Positions 8,685 through 19,337 are shown, counted from the stretch's first letter. The stretch is DNA of 64,000 nt from Vibrio superstes (GCF_003569005.1 NZ_BCUR01000004.1:1897111-1961110); one strand, 5' to 3'. A program made the numbers and translations. Notes: generated by a model from the sequence alone, not told the origin.

Positions 8685-9602
8685 ATGTCGCGCGATCACA
8701 ATATTGATTTAAATCTGTTTCGAATTTTTGTTGCTGTATATCAACACCGCTCCGTCAGTCGCGCTTCTGAAGCCCTAGGTGTAACACCTGCCTCTGTGAG
8801 CCAATCAATTAAAAAACTATCAACTGAACTTTGCTTACCGCTTTTTATACGCCAAGGCAGAGGGATTACACCCACTATTCACGCTCAGCAACTCATTGAA
8901 CAGGTATCGCCGCTGGTATCTCAGTTTGATACGATCATTGAAGAGTGCATCTACAGTGGTCATCGAGCCAATGAGAAAACGCTTATCGTACACGCACCTG
9001 AAACGCTGATTTATGACCATATAGCGGATTCAGAAAAGATTAATAATGACCTCACGCGATACAACATCGAATGGGTGGATATATTTTATCGAAGTAGCGA
9101 TAGTTATGAGACGCTAAAGCTTCACAATGCGGATGCACTCATCGATATATTCCAGATCACTGATGTAAACGTATGTAATGATTTCTTATTCGAAGATGAA
9201 ATGGTTGTTGTCTTAGCTAAAGACCATCCCCGAATAAACGATAGCATTACTAAAGAGCAGTACTCGAATGAGTCTCATATCATTCTGAACTACCAGTTTC
9301 GAAATGCATCGCTGTTTGAGATGTTCTACAACCAAGAACCAATTAAACGCAAAATTTTATCAACGCAAAGCTCGTTAACATCCATGTTGTCATTGGTGGC
9401 TCGTTCAGAAGCCCTGTGTCTATGCCCCAAACGATTTGCCATGCAACAAGCAAACATACTTCCTATTAAAACCTTACCCTTCCCTGGGCCCGTTGAGTCT
9501 ATTAGTTATTGGTTAATCTATCCCTCAGAGCAACGGGGATCTGATTCCATCAAGTGGCTTTATCACACGTTAACTGACTGGAAGAAAAATTCCGTCACCT
9601 GA
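8685..9602 (+). CDS. LysR-family transcriptional regulator
   Basis: 305 aa, with a LysR helix-turn-helix (IDLNLFRIFVAVYQHRSVSR, then LGVTPASVSQSIKKL) and an effector-binding C-terminal half. The LNLFRIF opening is of the type seen in LeuO/NodD-like members. It has no divergent neighbour, so its target is not obvious; it may act on the lipoprotein gene upstream or the transglycosylase gene downstream. Confidence 0.88.
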   Translation: MSRDHNIDLNLFRIFVAVYQHRSVSRASEALGVTPASVSQSIKKLSTELCLPLFIRQGRGITPTIHAQQLIEQVSPLVSQFDTIIEECIYSGHRANEKTLIVHAPETLIYDHIADSEKINNDLTRYNIEWVDIFYRSSDSYETLKLHNADALIDIFQITDVNVCNDFLFEDEMVVVLAKDHPRINDSITKEQYSNESHIILNYQFRNASLFEMFYNQEPIKRKILSTQSSLTSMLSLVARSEALCLCPKRFAMQQANILPIKTLPFPGPVESISYWLIYPSEQRGSDSIKWLYHTLTDWKKNSVT

Positions 9603-9758
9603 CCAACATCCATTCTAAATCTCAAAGCCGGTAATTGTATTGCTATGAAGCCTTCATAGCAGAGTACTTTGCGCCCGCTTTTTATCTCACCTTGCCGCGC
9701 TTTGTTTATGACAAAGGCCAAGCATTAACGATCGTTAAACAACAGAGGTACTTTGTAC

Positions 9759-11228
9759 GTGTCTAACCCATTTAAATTACTGGTATTTTTGAGTATGAAT
9801 GCACTCGTGTTGTGTATTACATCATTCGCGTATGCGCTTGAACTCCCAACCTCGAGAGCAAACACTTACGTCGGTGATTTTGATGCATTACACAGCAAGG
9901 GAGTAATCCGAATATTGGTCTCGCCCGATCTGGGTTTCTATCATATGGAAAATGGACGACCCAAAGGGATTGCTGCGGAACACATCCAACACTTTGAGGA
10001 TGCCCTCAAAGAAAGTCATCCCTTGCTACGGGTTATTGTTTTTCCAGTAGATCGCTCAGACATCATCGAAAAAGTCGAACAAGGGTTTGGCGATATTGGC
10101 ATCGCAAACTTAACGATCACGGAAAAACGTCTCCAAAAAATCGATTTCACCCAGCCTCTTCGTCAAGATATTGTCGAGTATTTGGTTACTTCCGCATCGG
10201 CTCCTGCCTTAACAGAAATTGAACAACTCGCAGGAAAAAAAGTATGGGTCAAAGTTGCATCAAGTCATTTAGATAGCGTACTTCAATTAAATGAAGAATT
10301 AACGAGTACTGGCCATAAACCAATAGAGATTCAATTAGTTGGTGATGATTTGCAAGATTTAGACCTATTAGCTTTGCTCGAGTCGAATGAAATCTCCGCG
10401 ACAATAGTAGATAGTCATAAACTCAAACTATGGACTCAATTAAGCGATAAAATACAAATCCACGAGGACATAACCCTCCGTAATAAGGGAGAAGTAGCCT
10501 GGGCGATCAGAAAAAATAGCCCTCTCTTGAACAAGGAAATCAACGATTACTTAGCATCATCAAAACAAGGTACTCTGCTTGGTAATATCATTGATAATCG
10601 CTACTTAAAACGCACTAAGTGGATGAGCCGAGCATCTGACGCAGCGAAAAACGAAGAGCGCGCACAACTAAAAGTGATCTTTGGTCTATATGGTGACATG
10701 TATGATATTGATTGGATGATTTTACTGGCCCAAGCCTTCCAAGAGTCCACTCTCGATCATTCCAGAGTCTCTCATCGAGGTGCGGTGGGCATCATGCAAG
10801 TGATGCCTAAAACAGCATTAGATTGGTACGTTGATATCAACAACGTTTATGACTTAGAAAATAACATCCATGCTGGAGCTAAGTATCTTAGGTTTATACA
10901 TGACCGTTACTTCGATAAGCCAGAGATATCAAAGGAAAATAAGGTGTACTTTAGCCTAGCGGCTTATAATGCAGGCCCCGCTAAAATCCGTCGCATGAGG
11001 GCCATTGCAAAGGAGCTAGGCTACAACCACAATAAATGGTTCAACAACGTAGAGATTGTCGCGAAAGCCAATATCAGTAATGAACCCGTCACCTACGTCG
11101 CAAACATCAAGCGCTACTTTACTATTTACAAACGACTAGACGCTTTTCAACATGAAAGAGAAGCGCAATACAGTGAAAGTACCATGGCATTAAACATAAA
11201 AGCACTTTCACCTTATTTTGCTTACTAG
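9759..11228 (+). CDS. MltF-like lytic transglycosylase with solute-binding domain
   Basis: About 489 aa from a GTG at 9759, chosen because AGAGGT sits nine bases upstream; the in-frame TTG at 9753 is too close to it. A signal peptide ends near AYA (residue ~26) with no lipobox Cys, so secreted to the periplasm rather than lipid-anchored as in E. coli MltF. Residues ~45-280 look like a type-3 solute-binding domain (GDIGIANLTITEKR); the C-terminal part is an SLT domain with catalytic Glu in AFQES (~329), GIMQVMP and AYNAGP. It cleaves peptidoglycan glycan strands. A 45-bp stretch of this gene is duplicated at 198-242. Confidence 0.88.
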   Translation: MSNPFKLLVFLSMNALVLCITSFAYALELPTSRANTYVGDFDALHSKGVIRILVSPDLGFYHMENGRPKGIAAEHIQHFEDALKESHPLLRVIVFPVDRSDIIEKVEQGFGDIGIANLTITEKRLQKIDFTQPLRQDIVEYLVTSASAPALTEIEQLAGKKVWVKVASSHLDSVLQLNEELTSTGHKPIEIQLVGDDLQDLDLLALLESNEISATIVDSHKLKLWTQLSDKIQIHEDITLRNKGEVAWAIRKNSPLLNKEINDYLASSKQGTLLGNIIDNRYLKRTKWMSRASDAAKNEERAQLKVIFGLYGDMYDIDWMILLAQAFQESTLDHSRVSHRGAVGIMQVMPKTALDWYVDINNVYDLENNIHAGAKYLRFIHDRYFDKPEISKENKVYFSLAAYNAGPAKIRRMRAIAKELGYNHNKWFNNVEIVAKANISNEPVTYVANIKRYFTIYKRLDAFQHEREAQYSESTMALNIKALSPYFAY

Positions 11229-11535
11229 CGAAACAAACACAACCGCGTTTCCGCATTCGATTGCACCCCGCTACTGTATAGAAACAATGAATACAAAGAG
11301 AGTGATCTAATTTTATACAAACCGTCACTCTAAAGCGCTGAAATAACGGGTTTTCTTACTTCAAGGGAACTAGACAAAACAGGAAGTACATTGATGATAG
11401 ATAATTAAAAATTACTTGAAACTGTATATCGTTGCCGAACGGAATGATTAAGCTAAACAGTTATCTATACATTCAATTCCAAACTCTACCGACTTATGTA
11501 GGCGTGATTGAAGAATAAGATATTGATTAGAAACG
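11229..11535. other. Gene-free stretch
   Basis: About 300 bp between the transglycosylase gene and the tRNA terminator. No open frame, repeat or hairpin of note was seen. Confidence 0.5.
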
Positions 11536-11563
11536 AAAAAAGACGCCCTAGGACGTCTTTTTT
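11536..11563 (-). terminator. Terminator of the tRNA-Ser gene
   Basis: AAAAAAGACG (11536-11545) pairs with CGTCTTTTTT (11554-11563); short loop with a further C-G pair or two. It lies 8 bp past the tRNA 3' end on the minus strand and carries A/T tracts on both sides. Confidence 0.85.
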
Positions 11564-11571
11564 CTATAATG

Positions 11572-11659
11572 TGGCGGTGAGTGAGAGATTCGAACTCTCG
11601 AAGGGTTGCCCCTTACACACTTTCCAGGCGTGCTCCTTCAGCCACTCGGACAACTCACC
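11572..11659 (-). tRNA. tRNA-Ser (anticodon GGA)
   Basis: 88 nt with CCA encoded. On the minus strand the acceptor stem GGTGAGT pairs with ACTCACC, the discriminator is G, the anticodon loop is CTGGAAA, a long variable arm follows (GGGGCAACCCTT region), and the T loop is GTTCGAATC. The long variable arm and GGA anticodon identify a serine tRNA reading UCC/UCU. Confidence 0.96.
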
Positions 11660-11877
11660 GAATTTGATTGCGTTAACTGTGTCAGTCAACGAGGCGCTAA
11701 TTTAATGATTTGTCGGCAATTGGTCAAGTAGAAATCAGGGCTTTTTGCCTAGTTTGCGGTTGTTTGGACAATTATTGTGTAGTTCGATGAAAATTGAGGC
11801 ATTTAGGGTAATTTAGCAGTGCAGTTGGATTTAAAGGCTTGCTACACTAGGCAAAACCTTTTTTACGGATAGCCATT

Positions 11878-12447
11878 TTGGATTTAGCACAAATTATTGC
11901 TCAACCTGAGCTGGAAGATCGTCTTCTTCCTTATCATCAAACCCTTGGATTTATTACTGCAATGGCGGCTGCACCGAACGTGCTTGATCCAGCAGAATGG
12001 ATTGCGTACCTGTGGGGTGGTGAAGAGAGCGCTCCGTTCACGGATGGAGAACAATTAGAGTCTTATTTAGAGGCTGTCATCAACGCGTGGAATGCGGCGC
12101 GCCCTGCCTTGTTTGAAGGCAGCTGGCAATGGCCTATCGAATGTGACCTAAGTGACTCTGAGATTGTTACCGAAGCCACGAAAGAGTTCTGCGAGGGTCT
12201 ATTGCAGGGTTGGCAGCTTGCGCAAGACGACTGGCAGACTCTAATGCCTCAAGATAGTCAAGACAACGCACTTCTGGGCGGTGTTCTTCTGTCTATCAGC
12301 ATGCTTTATGATCCTGAGACCTCATTGGCGACGCTTTCTGAGGAAGGCGTGAATGGTCTTGATCAGTTCGTTGAGATCTTTAATGCTATGCCTGCAATGC
12401 TGTGCGGATTGACTCAGCGCGGTGCTAGTTTGGCGGAAGCGCAGTAA
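11878..12447 (+). CDS. UPF0149 (YecA/YgfB) family protein
   Basis: 189 aa, starting at TTG (LDLAQIIAQ), with only GGAT as a weak RBS. Strongly acidic and rich in Trp and Leu. The pattern TLGFITAMAAAPNVLDPAEWIAYLWGG and the later FCEGLLQGW block are characteristic of the UPF0149 family. It lacks a C-terminal SEC-C zinc motif, so is closer in layout to YgfB than YecA. Molecular role not established here. Followed by a strong terminator. Confidence 0.82.
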   Translation: MDLAQIIAQPELEDRLLPYHQTLGFITAMAAAPNVLDPAEWIAYLWGGEESAPFTDGEQLESYLEAVINAWNAARPALFEGSWQWPIECDLSDSEIVTEATKEFCEGLLQGWQLAQDDWQTLMPQDSQDNALLGGVLLSISMLYDPETSLATLSEEGVNGLDQFVEIFNAMPAMLCGLTQRGASLAEAQ

Positions 12448-12480
12448 AGATTAGCGGCAAGCTATTAGCTGTCAGAAATA

Positions 12481-12509
12481 AAAAAGCTCGGCATTTGCCG
12501 AGCTTTTTT
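12481..12509. terminator. Bidirectional terminator between UPF0149 gene and nadA
   Basis: AAAAAGCTCGGC (12481-12492) and GCCGAGCTTTTT (12497-12508) with an ATTT loop. T tracts serve both the plus-strand UPF0149 gene and the minus-strand nadA gene. Confidence 0.92.
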
Positions 12510-12527
12510 GTAGGTGCCACATTGTGG

Positions 12528-13589
12528 TTAGGCGTTGCCTTTGACCTTGATGTTTAACTGCTCTGCGAAATCTAGCATACGATTTAACGGAATAAGAGAT
12601 TTCACACGCACGGCTTCGTCTACGAATATCTCGTGCTCTGCACCACCCTCTTTTAGTGCTGATTCAACCGCTTTAAGACCATTCATTGCCATCCAAGGAC
12701 AATGGGCACAGCTGCGGCATGTTGCGCCTGCACCTGCTGTTGGTGCTTCGATAAGCTCTTTCTCTGGCACCAGCTGTTGCATCTTAAAGAAGATACCTTT
12801 GTCTGTGGCCACAATCAGCTGCTTGTTAGGTAGCTCTTTTGCGGCTTTGATCAGCTGGCTAGTTGAACCAACGGCATCGGCTAACTCTACAACGCTTGCT
12901 GGAGACTCTGGGTGCACCAAAATAGCAGCCTCTGAATAGACTGCCTTCATGTCTCTTAGTGCTTTTGCTGAGAACTCATCGTGGACAACACATTCACCAT
13001 TCCACAGCAGCATCTCTGCGCCGGTTTGGTTGGCAATGTAAGAACCAAGGTGACGGTCTGGGCCCCAAATAATTGGCGTGCCTTCAGCGTCTAGGTGCTC
13101 AACGATCTCTAATGCAATACTTGATGTTACCACCCAGTCAGCGCGCGCTTTAACCGCCGCAGAAGTGTTAGCGTACACAACTACTGTATGATCAGGGTGC
13201 TCATCACAGAACTTAGAGAATGCGTCTTCTGGGCAACCTAAGTCTAGAGAACATTCTGCTTCTAGTGTTGGCATTAAGATGGTCTTTTCTGGGGTCAGGA
13301 TCTTCGCTGACTCACCCATAAAGCGCACGCCTGCAATGATCAATGTTTTTGCTGAATGACGGTTACCAAACTTGGCCATCTCTAGAGAATCGCCGACAAA
13401 GCCGCCGGTTTCTTCTGCCAGGGCTTGGATCTCAGGATCGGTGTAGTAATGGGCAATCAATACCGCATCTTTCTGTCGAAGAAGGGTCTTAATGCTCTCC
13501 TTGTACGCCTGCTTCTGATCTTCGTTCAGAGGTACTGGCTTAGGAGGAAATGGATAAATTGTTGGTGCTGTTTCTAATATTTGGCTCAT
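12528..13589 (-). CDS. nadA: Quinolinate synthase
   Basis: About 353 aa from the ATG at 13589 ([18 protein letters not shown]); an ATG at 13625 would add 12 residues but family members start at MSxIL. NadA condenses iminoaspartate with dihydroxyacetone phosphate to quinolinate in NAD synthesis. Visible: [17 protein letters not shown], the cysteines of the 4Fe-4S cluster (ECSLDLGCP near the middle, GECVVH, and the C-terminal [13 protein letters not shown]). It is separated from the tol-pal genes by a terminator, so is transcribed on its own. Confidence 0.96.
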   Translation of the reverse strand: MSQILETAPTIYPFPPKPVPLNEDQKQAYKESIKTLLRQKDAVLIAHYYTDPEIQALAEETGGFVGDSLEMAKFGNRHSAKTLIIAGVRFMGESAKILTPEKTILMPTLEAECSLDLGCPEDAFSKFCDEHPDHTVVVYANTSAAVKARADWVVTSSIALEIVEHLDAEGTPIIWGPDRHLGSYIANQTGAEMLLWNGECVVHDEFSAKALRDMKAVYSEAAILVHPESPASVVELADAVGSTSQLIKAAKELPNKQLIVATDKGIFFKMQQLVPEKELIEAPTAGAGATCRSCAHCPWMAMNGLKAVESALKEGGAEHEIFVDEAVRVKSLIPLNRMLDFAEQLNIKVKGNA

Positions 13590-13661
13590 TGCAATGCTCG
13601 GGCAACTTCCTTTAACTTCGGGCATTGTACACTGCTTTGAGTGTGCTTGCCAAAAGCAAAA

Positions 13662-13687
13662 AAGCTCAGCAAATAAATGCTGAGCTT
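13662..13687 (-). terminator. Terminator of the tol-pal operon
   Basis: AAGCTCAGCA (13662-13671) pairs with TGCTGAGCTT (13678-13687); on the minus strand it is followed by TTTTTTGCTTTT, a good rho-independent terminator after cpoB and before nadA. Confidence 0.85.
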
Positions 13688-13705
13688 AAAGATTATTAAT
13701 TGAGG

Positions 13706-14485
13706 TTATTTCAAGTTAGACAGTTTCTTCTTAGCCGAATTAGCCGAGGAGGTATTCGGGTATTCATCAACCGCTTGCTGATAGTATTTTTTCGCTGCAC
13801 TAGTGCTGTTATTTCTGGTAGCAATATCCCCTAACTTAACCAATGCATCGGCACGTTTGTTAGAGTCTTTATAGGCAACGACAGCAGCAAATGCTTTCGC
13901 TGAATCTACGTCTTTCTTCTTCGAAAAGTAGAGTTGTCCTAACCAGTAGTTCGCGTTAGGCGAATACACTGATTCAGGGAAATCTTTCTTAAACTGCTCC
14001 AATGCAACGGTCGCTGCGTCATAGTCTTTATTCTTCAAGATCAGGTCAACGGCGCTTTGATACGCTTTTTGTTCGTCTTGGTTTGAAGAGTATTTACCGG
14101 CTGGGGCTGACTCGGCAGATTGTGCTGGGGCTTGTTTGGTTTTGGCAAGTTCAGAACGAACTTTGTCTAACTCTATAAACAACTCTCGCTGTCTATCGAT
14201 AAGCTGGCGCATTTCGTGGTTGTTACGTTCTAATTCACCACGCAACTCACTCATATCAAGTGACATCTCGTCTACTTGCTGCTGTAAGTTGGCTTGTACT
14301 CGGTTGCTGTTTCGTAGCAGACGCTCCAAACGCTCTGTCTCGGTTTCTTTAGCGCTAGATGACGACTTAGATGTCGACGCACTGCTAGAGTTGAGATCAG
14401 AAACGGGAGCCGGTGCGGCGAATGAAACACTCGCCGCACTTGCTAGTAACGTAAGCGCAACTGCTCGCTTGTAGTTACTGATCAT
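13706..14485 (-). CDS. cpoB: Cell division coordinator CpoB (YbgF)
   Basis: 259 aa, periplasmic. A signal peptide ends near SFAAP (residue ~24). Residues ~45-110 form a coiled coil (trimerisation), and the C-terminal half has TPR-like repeats (YQSAVDLILKNKDYDAATVALEQF, SPNANYWLGQLYF, RADALVKLGDIA). CpoB links the Tol system to PBP1B during septation. Last gene of the tol-pal operon, 15 bp after pal. Confidence 0.93.
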   Translation of the reverse strand: MISNYKRAVALTLLASAASVSFAAPAPVSDLNSSSASTSKSSSSAKETETERLERLLRNSNRVQANLQQQVDEMSLDMSELRGELERNNHEMRQLIDRQRELFIELDKVRSELAKTKQAPAQSAESAPAGKYSSNQDEQKAYQSAVDLILKNKDYDAATVALEQFKKDFPESVYSPNANYWLGQLYFSKKKDVDSAKAFAAVVAYKDSNKRADALVKLGDIATRNNSTSAAKKYYQQAVDEYPNTSSANSAKKKLSNLK

Positions 14486-14500
14486 GTTTACTTCCTAAGA

Positions 14501-15049
14501 TTAGTAAACTAGAACCGCACGACGGTTTTTCGCGTACGCTTCTTCAGATTGACCAAGCTCTAGAGGCTTCTCTTCACCGTAGCTTACGATAGAAAGTTGG
14601 TCTGCTTGAACGCCTGATGCTTGAAGGTAATTAGAAACTGCGTTAGCACGACGCTCGCCTAGTGCGATGTTGTACTCAGGAGTACCGCGCTCATCAGCGT
14701 GACCTTCGATAGTTACTTTAACGTCTGGGTTTTCGCTTAGGAAAAGAGCGTGTGCAGATAGCATCTCTTCGTACTCAGAGCTGATAGTAGAGTTATCGTA
14801 TGGGAAGTAAAGTGTAGTGTTTTCGCGTAGTGCTTTCTCAGCCATTTCACGCTCTTCAGCTAGCTTCTCTTCTTCAGTCATTGGAGAAACAACAGTTGTG
14901 TCTGTAGTTTCAGTTGCGTTCGCTTGAGCTTCTTGGTTAGTAGTTTGTGCATCAGAAGCGTCAGTTGCTTCATCAGTAGAACTACAAGCTGTAACAGCTA
15001 GAACAGGTAGTGCGATTAGCAGCCCTTTAAAAACCTTGTTAAGTTGCAT
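14501..15049 (-). CDS. pal: Peptidoglycan-associated lipoprotein Pal
   Basis: 182 aa. Lipobox AVTACS with Cys about 22 gives an outer-membrane lipoprotein. A Thr/Asn/Ala-rich linker (~23-60) precedes an OmpA-like domain with the peptidoglycan-binding pattern [27 protein letters not shown]. Binds peptidoglycan and TolB. Confidence 0.96.
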   Translation of the reverse strand: MQLNKVFKGLLIALPVLAVTACSSTDEATDASDAQTTNQEAQANATETTDTTVVSPMTEEEKLAEEREMAEKALRENTTLYFPYDNSTISSEYEEMLSAHALFLSENPDVKVTIEGHADERGTPEYNIALGERRANAVSNYLQASGVQADQLSIVSYGEEKPLELGQSEEAYAKNRRAVLVY

Positions 15050-15084
15050 GTTAAGTTTTCCTTATTGTATAAAAAGTAACGTCG

Positions 15085-16434
15085 TTACAAAAACGGTGAC
15101 CAGGCGGGTGCTCTTACACGCCCATTGGTTGCTGGTAGTCTGGCTTTAAACCGTCCATCAATTGAAACCATCGATAGCACATTGTTTTTATTATACATTG
15201 AGCTGTATATCACCATTCCTCCATTTGGAGCTATGCTCGGAGACTCGTCGAGTAGTGTTTTTGTTAACACTTGAACGGCTCCGGTCTCCAAATCCTGTTT
15301 TGCCAAATTGAAACCTGAAGAAGACTGATTCACCATAATCATGAAACGTCCATCAGGAGTAATCTGGCCTCCCAAATTTTGGCTACCCTGCCAAGTCAAT
15401 CTCTTCGATGCCCCGTTATCTAAATTTACTTGATAAATCTGAGGCTTACCACCTCTATCAGAGGTGAATATAAGAGATTGACCATCTGGATGCCAAAATG
15501 GTTCTGTATTATTTGATCTACCACGAGTTATCTGCTTCAACTTACGTGATTTCAAGTCCATGGTGTAAACCTGAAGTGCACCGGTCTTTGACAATACCAG
15601 TGCGATTGACTTCCCATCAGGAGAGAATCGAGGTGCACCATTGTGACGAGGGAACGAGGTAAGTTTCTCGCGCTTGCCCGTGTAGATGTTCATTAAGAAA
15701 ATTTCAGCTTGGCCATTTTGGAAGCTTACATAAGCAAGCTCTCTTCCGTCTGGTGACCATGCTGGAGACATTAGTGGTTGCTTAGAACGCAATACTAGGC
15801 GCTCGTTGTAGCCGTCATAGTCAGCAATACGCAATTGGTACGGGTAGTTGTCTTTATCGTTAACCACAACATAAGCAATACGCGTCAGGAATGCACCGCG
15901 ATCGCCAGTTAACTGCTCGTACACTAGGTCAGAGATACGGTGAGCGTATTCGCGTAAGCGAGGGCCAGGAACAGTCGCTTGTTTGTTGAACAGGATATGG
16001 TCTTTAGACAGTACCAAGGTACCGTCTTGTAGCGATTTAGCCTGACCATCTGTTAATGCGCCGCGCACTACATCAATAAGCTTGTACTGTACCTTGTACT
16101 TGCCATCACCCGCGTCAGTAATAGTACCGGTTAACAGCGCATCGACACCCATTGATGTCCATGCCGAATAATTTACATCCTTATCTTCATAAGGCGTCTG
16201 TGGCATTTGATTGGTCGCAACAGGGCTGAACTTGCCACTGCGCTGCAGATCCGAGGCAATAACCGCAGACACATCGTGTGGCAGTTTACCCGGGCCGTCC
16301 CATTTAAATGGCACAATACCAATTGGACGTGCAGAGTTGACGCCCTCTGTAATAACTAACTCAAGTGAGGCATGGGCAACAGATAGCCCCATACTGCACA
16401 TCATCAATAGACTTACAAATAATCGTTTAATCAC
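15085..16434 (-). CDS. tolB: Tol-Pal translocation protein TolB
   Basis: 449 aa from the GTG at 16434 (VIKRLFVS), which has AAGGA eight bases upstream; a longer in-frame ATG at 16458 would place extra residues before the signal peptide. The signal peptide ends at AHA. An N-terminal domain ([10 protein letters not shown]) precedes a six-bladed beta-propeller with repeated SPDG and DG motifs ([43 protein letters not shown]). Periplasmic partner of Pal. Confidence 0.95.
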   Translation of the reverse strand: MIKRLFVSLLMMCSMGLSVAHASLELVITEGVNSARPIGIVPFKWDGPGKLPHDVSAVIASDLQRSGKFSPVATNQMPQTPYEDKDVNYSAWTSMGVDALLTGTITDAGDGKYKVQYKLIDVVRGALTDGQAKSLQDGTLVLSKDHILFNKQATVPGPRLREYAHRISDLVYEQLTGDRGAFLTRIAYVVVNDKDNYPYQLRIADYDGYNERLVLRSKQPLMSPAWSPDGRELAYVSFQNGQAEIFLMNIYTGKREKLTSFPRHNGAPRFSPDGKSIALVLSKTGALQVYTMDLKSRKLKQITRGRSNNTEPFWHPDGQSLIFTSDRGGKPQIYQVNLDNGASKRLTWQGSQNLGGQITPDGRFMIMVNQSSSGFNLAKQDLETGAVQVLTKTLLDESPSIAPNGGMVIYSSMYNKNNVLSMVSIDGRFKARLPATNGRVRAPAWSPFL

Positions 16435-16447
16435 CAGGTTTTCCTTC

Positions 16448-17479
16448 TTAAGGTGCAACGGTTAAGTTAATGCTCTTCAATTTATCTATAGCAGCCTTGT
16501 CGCTTGGCAGTGGGAAACTCCCTACTTTTGAAACTGCTACTTGTGCTGCGCGACAAAGTCCTGAATCTCCAGACAGAGTTCTTAGGTCGCTTACAATGAA
16601 GTTAGAGCCTGTGTTGAGCAATCGCAAATTCACTCGACACTCTTTTCCTCTAAAGGAGTCATCTAGCAATAATTCTCGTTGAATCATTTGCTTATAGATC
16701 TCACCCATTCGGGTGACTTCATCGGTTATGGCTCTACTGCGAGCGGTTGAATTCGTTTGCTGTTCCGCCTCAAGACCAGAGAATATATCGCTCAGTGCCG
16801 CTTCTTGTTCTTTACGTTCACGCTCAAGTTGCGCCAGGCGAGCTTGTTCTTTCTTGGCTTTCTCAGCGGCTTCTTTAGCGGCTTTCTCTTGAGCCAGCTT
16901 TTCTTGTTCCGCTTTGCGTGCTTTTTCAGTAGCTTCTTTGGCTGCCTTCTCTTTAGCTACCCTGTCCGCCTCTGCCTTCGCCGCTTTCTTGCTCGCTTCT
17001 TCAGCGGCTTTCAGCTTAGCTAAACGCTCTGCTTCTGCCTTTTTGGTGGCTTGTTCTTTTTTCTTACGCTCAGCTTCGGCAACCTTAGTGCGCTGCTCTT
17101 CTTCCTTGCGTTGTTTCTCTTTTAACTGACGCTGCTTTTCAGCTTCACGTGTTTTTTTCTCTGATTCTGCTTTCTCTTGGGCTAGACGACGAATGCGCTC
17201 TTCTTCAGCCTTTCGATTCTTCTCAAGTTGCTTGCTTTGCTCTTTCAGTTTGCGAATACGCTCTTGCTCAGCCTTTGAGGCAGCCTCACGCTGTTGGCGA
17301 ATCTGCTGAGCCTGCTTTTGAATAGCATTGGGGTCAATAACCACCGCCTCCACCATATTGGGTGTAGGTTCTGGCTTCGACATATTGAAGTTAGTTCCCC
17401 AGATCAAAGCTATCACCAGAAGCAAGTGTACTGCTGCTGAAATGATGAGCGATCTGGTGAACTTTTTATCTTGTTTCAT
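16448..17479 (-). CDS. tolA: Inner-membrane protein TolA
   Basis: 343 aa. One transmembrane helix (residues ~10-28), then a long Lys/Ala/Glu-rich helical region (~50-225, many KAEAER/KAAKEA repeats), then a globular C-terminal domain with the conserved KECRVNLRL. TolA spans the periplasm and uses the proton motive force through TolQR to contact TolB/Pal. Stop lies 13 bp before the tolB start. Confidence 0.94.
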   Translation of the reverse strand: MKQDKKFTRSLIISAAVHLLLVIALIWGTNFNMSKPEPTPNMVEAVVIDPNAIQKQAQQIRQQREAASKAEQERIRKLKEQSKQLEKNRKAEEERIRRLAQEKAESEKKTREAEKQRQLKEKQRKEEEQRTKVAEAERKKKEQATKKAEAERLAKLKAAEEASKKAAKAEADRVAKEKAAKEATEKARKAEQEKLAQEKAAKEAAEKAKKEQARLAQLERERKEQEAALSDIFSGLEAEQQTNSTARSRAITDEVTRMGEIYKQMIQRELLLDDSFRGKECRVNLRLLNTGSNFIVSDLRTLSGDSGLCRAAQVAVSKVGSFPLPSDKAAIDKLKSINLTVAP

Positions 17480-17492
17480 CGTTTACTGGAAT

Positions 17493-17936
17493 CTATCCCT
17501 TGATGTCTGTCAGCAAGCCAACCTTGGCTATACCTGCTTGTCCCAATTCATCGAGAACCAGAACTACTTCAGCGTATGGCGTTGAAGCGTCACCCCCCAC
17601 CGCTACGGGTGCGTCAGGTGAAATGGCGCGCTCTGCTTTGACTCGAACAATCACCTCGTCAAGGCTCATGCCACGTTGTACTTCTTCGTCATTGACACTA
17701 AGGCCTAATTCACCGTCAGCTGTGATCTCAATAATGATAAAGCTAGCTTCGCTGTCTCCAGCAAGTTCTGATGCAGGTGTTGCGCTGTGCGTTTTAGGCA
17801 GCTCAACATCCACGCCCTGTGTGACAAACGGCGAGGTCACCATAAAGATAATCAGCAACACCAGCATGACATCAATGTAGGGAACTACGTTGATTTCTGC
17901 GGTGAGTTTGCGTTTTTTAGGTTGATAACCCGCCAT
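17493..17936 (-). CDS. tolR: Tol energising protein TolR
   Basis: 147 aa, ExbD/TolR family. KRKLTAEINVVPYIDVMLVLLIIFMV is the single membrane helix with the functional Asp (YIDVMLVL). A periplasmic domain follows. With TolQ it forms the proton-driven motor. Three bp after tolQ. Confidence 0.95.
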   Translation of the reverse strand: MAGYQPKKRKLTAEINVVPYIDVMLVLLIIFMVTSPFVTQGVDVELPKTHSATPASELAGDSEASFIIIEITADGELGLSVNDEEVQRGMSLDEVIVRVKAERAISPDAPVAVGGDASTPYAEVVLVLDELGQAGIAKVGLLTDIKG

Positions 17937-17939
17937 TGA

Positions 17940-18623
17940 TTAGTTCCTTTCGCTCATCGCTTGACGGTGTAAGATAGCGTGAAACTCTTCAGAGAAGGTG
18001 GCGTATGAGTGCTCAAGCTTACCAACGCGGTTGCTAAGGCGGTTGTAGAACATCACCGCTGGAATCGCAGCAAATAGGCCCATAGCCGTTGCAATCAAGG
18101 CCTCTGCAATACCAGGGGCTACCATAGCTAGCGTAGCTTGCTTTACCTGACCTAGTGCGATAAACGCATGCATGATGCCCCATACCGTACCAAACAGGCC
18201 AATGTATGGGCTGATAGAACCTACCGTTGCCAAAAATGGCAGGTTGGTTTCTAGATTGTCGACTTCTCTTGCCACTGATACACGCATCGCTCTTCCAGTA
18301 CCTTCCATAATGAAGTCTGGTGAGCCAGCGTTAGTGCGGCGAAGACGAGCAAACTCGGTAAAGCCTGAGTAAAAGATTTCTTCTATACCTGATAAGCGGT
18401 CTTTACGCGCTTTCACTTCTTGGTATAGCTTGCCAAGATCTTTGCCTGACCAAAATTTATCTTCGAAACGATCTGTATGAGCATAAGCCTCGGAGATAAC
18501 CTTACTGCGACTGATAATCATTGCCCATGAGGCTACCGACATGCCAACCAAAGTGAGCATCACCAGCTGAACTAATAGGCTTGCTTCTAGGATAAGATCA
18601 ATAAAATTGATTTCTGCGGACAC
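17940..18623 (-). CDS. tolQ: Tol energising protein TolQ
   Basis: 227 aa, ExbB/TolQ family with three membrane helices (about 15-38, 135-160, 170-195). The conserved [18 protein letters not shown] and [22 protein letters not shown] blocks are present. It starts one base after the ybgC stop, first of the tolQRA motor genes. Confidence 0.95.
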   Translation of the reverse strand: MSAEINFIDLILEASLLVQLVMLTLVGMSVASWAMIISRSKVISEAYAHTDRFEDKFWSGKDLGKLYQEVKARKDRLSGIEEIFYSGFTEFARLRRTNAGSPDFIMEGTGRAMRVSVAREVDNLETNLPFLATVGSISPYIGLFGTVWGIMHAFIALGQVKQATLAMVAPGIAEALIATAMGLFAAIPAVMFYNRLSNRVGKLEHSYATFSEEFHAILHRQAMSERN

Positions 18624-18624
18624 T

Positions 18625-19035
18625 TTACGATAACTCCGTGATCATGAAACTGGGTATGGCCTGAGGCCTCATATTGGCGGTATTAATACATGCTACCTTA
18701 ACCATAGCTTTGCACAATACTCTGCCTTCTAGATTGACTATCTCCTGACAAAAATCGAGAGATACGCGCTTTAATTGAGCAGTATGTGTTTGGACCGTCA
18801 ATTCTTGGTCGAGTTTCGCACCTTGCAAAAAATCGATATCCATATGTCGGACCACAAAACCTAAATTCTCTTGCAACAACACTTCTTGCGATACGCCAAT
18901 GCTTCTTAGCATTTCAGTTCGTGCGCGCTCGAAGTACTTCAAATAATTGGAGTGATAAACAATACCACCCGCATCCGTATCTTCGTAGTAGATTCGTATC
19001 GGCCAAGTGAACGGCGCTTTATCGATAGACGACAT
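18625..19035 (-). CDS. ybgC: Acyl-CoA thioesterase YbgC (Tol-Pal operon)
   Basis: 136 aa, 4-hydroxybenzoyl-CoA-thioesterase-like hot-dog fold. The active-site region [28 protein letters not shown] has the catalytic Asp. First gene of the ybgC-tolQRAB-pal-cpoB operon, in the standard order. Confidence 0.94.
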   Translation of the reverse strand: MSSIDKAPFTWPIRIYYEDTDAGGIVYHSNYLKYFERARTEMLRSIGVSQEVLLQENLGFVVRHMDIDFLQGAKLDQELTVQTHTAQLKRVSLDFCQEIVNLEGRVLCKAMVKVACINTANMRPQAIPSFMITELS

Positions 19036-19285
19036 GCCCTAGGTCCCTGATTTCTTTGCCTGTAATATACACAATGTAACTTTTTATTTTTTAGGCAACA
19101 CGTTTTTTTTGATGGATGCACGGCTTTCGTGAGCTAAGTGGCCAAAATTTGACTAATGTCGCAATATTTCGAAACATTCTTGGGGGGTAAGATTGGTGAT
19201 CGGCTGGGCTGCGTGCGAGCTAAGGTCCTAACTTTTGTCAGGATGACGTTTGTTTACTTCAACATCCGAAATCGAAAATCTATAT
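19036..19285. other. Upstream region of the tol-pal operon; no ybgE
   Basis: The 250 bp between ybgC and the cyd terminator contain no ybgE-like coding sequence, although many gammaproteobacteria have ybgE between cydX and ybgC. The strip must hold the tol-pal promoter; none was assigned with confidence. Confidence 0.5.
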
Positions 19286-19322
19286 AAAAAGGCCAGAGCT
19301 GAATATCAACTCTGGCCTTTTT
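19286..19322 (-). terminator. Terminator of the cydABX operon
   Basis: AAAAAGGCCAGAG (19286-19298) pairs with CTCTGGCCTTTTT (19310-19322), a 13-bp stem with T tracts on both strands, 15 bp past the cydX stop. It separates cydABX from the tol-pal genes on the same strand. Confidence 0.93.
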
Positions 19323-19337
19323 GGATATCAGTTAAGC

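Noticed and set aside
11508-11705. 65-aa open frame on the plus strand
   Set aside because: It runs across the tRNA-Ser gene in antisense.
18939-19121. ybgE-like gene upstream of ybgC
   Set aside because: The frame overlaps the ybgC start and is basic and hydrophilic, unlike the membrane protein YbgE.
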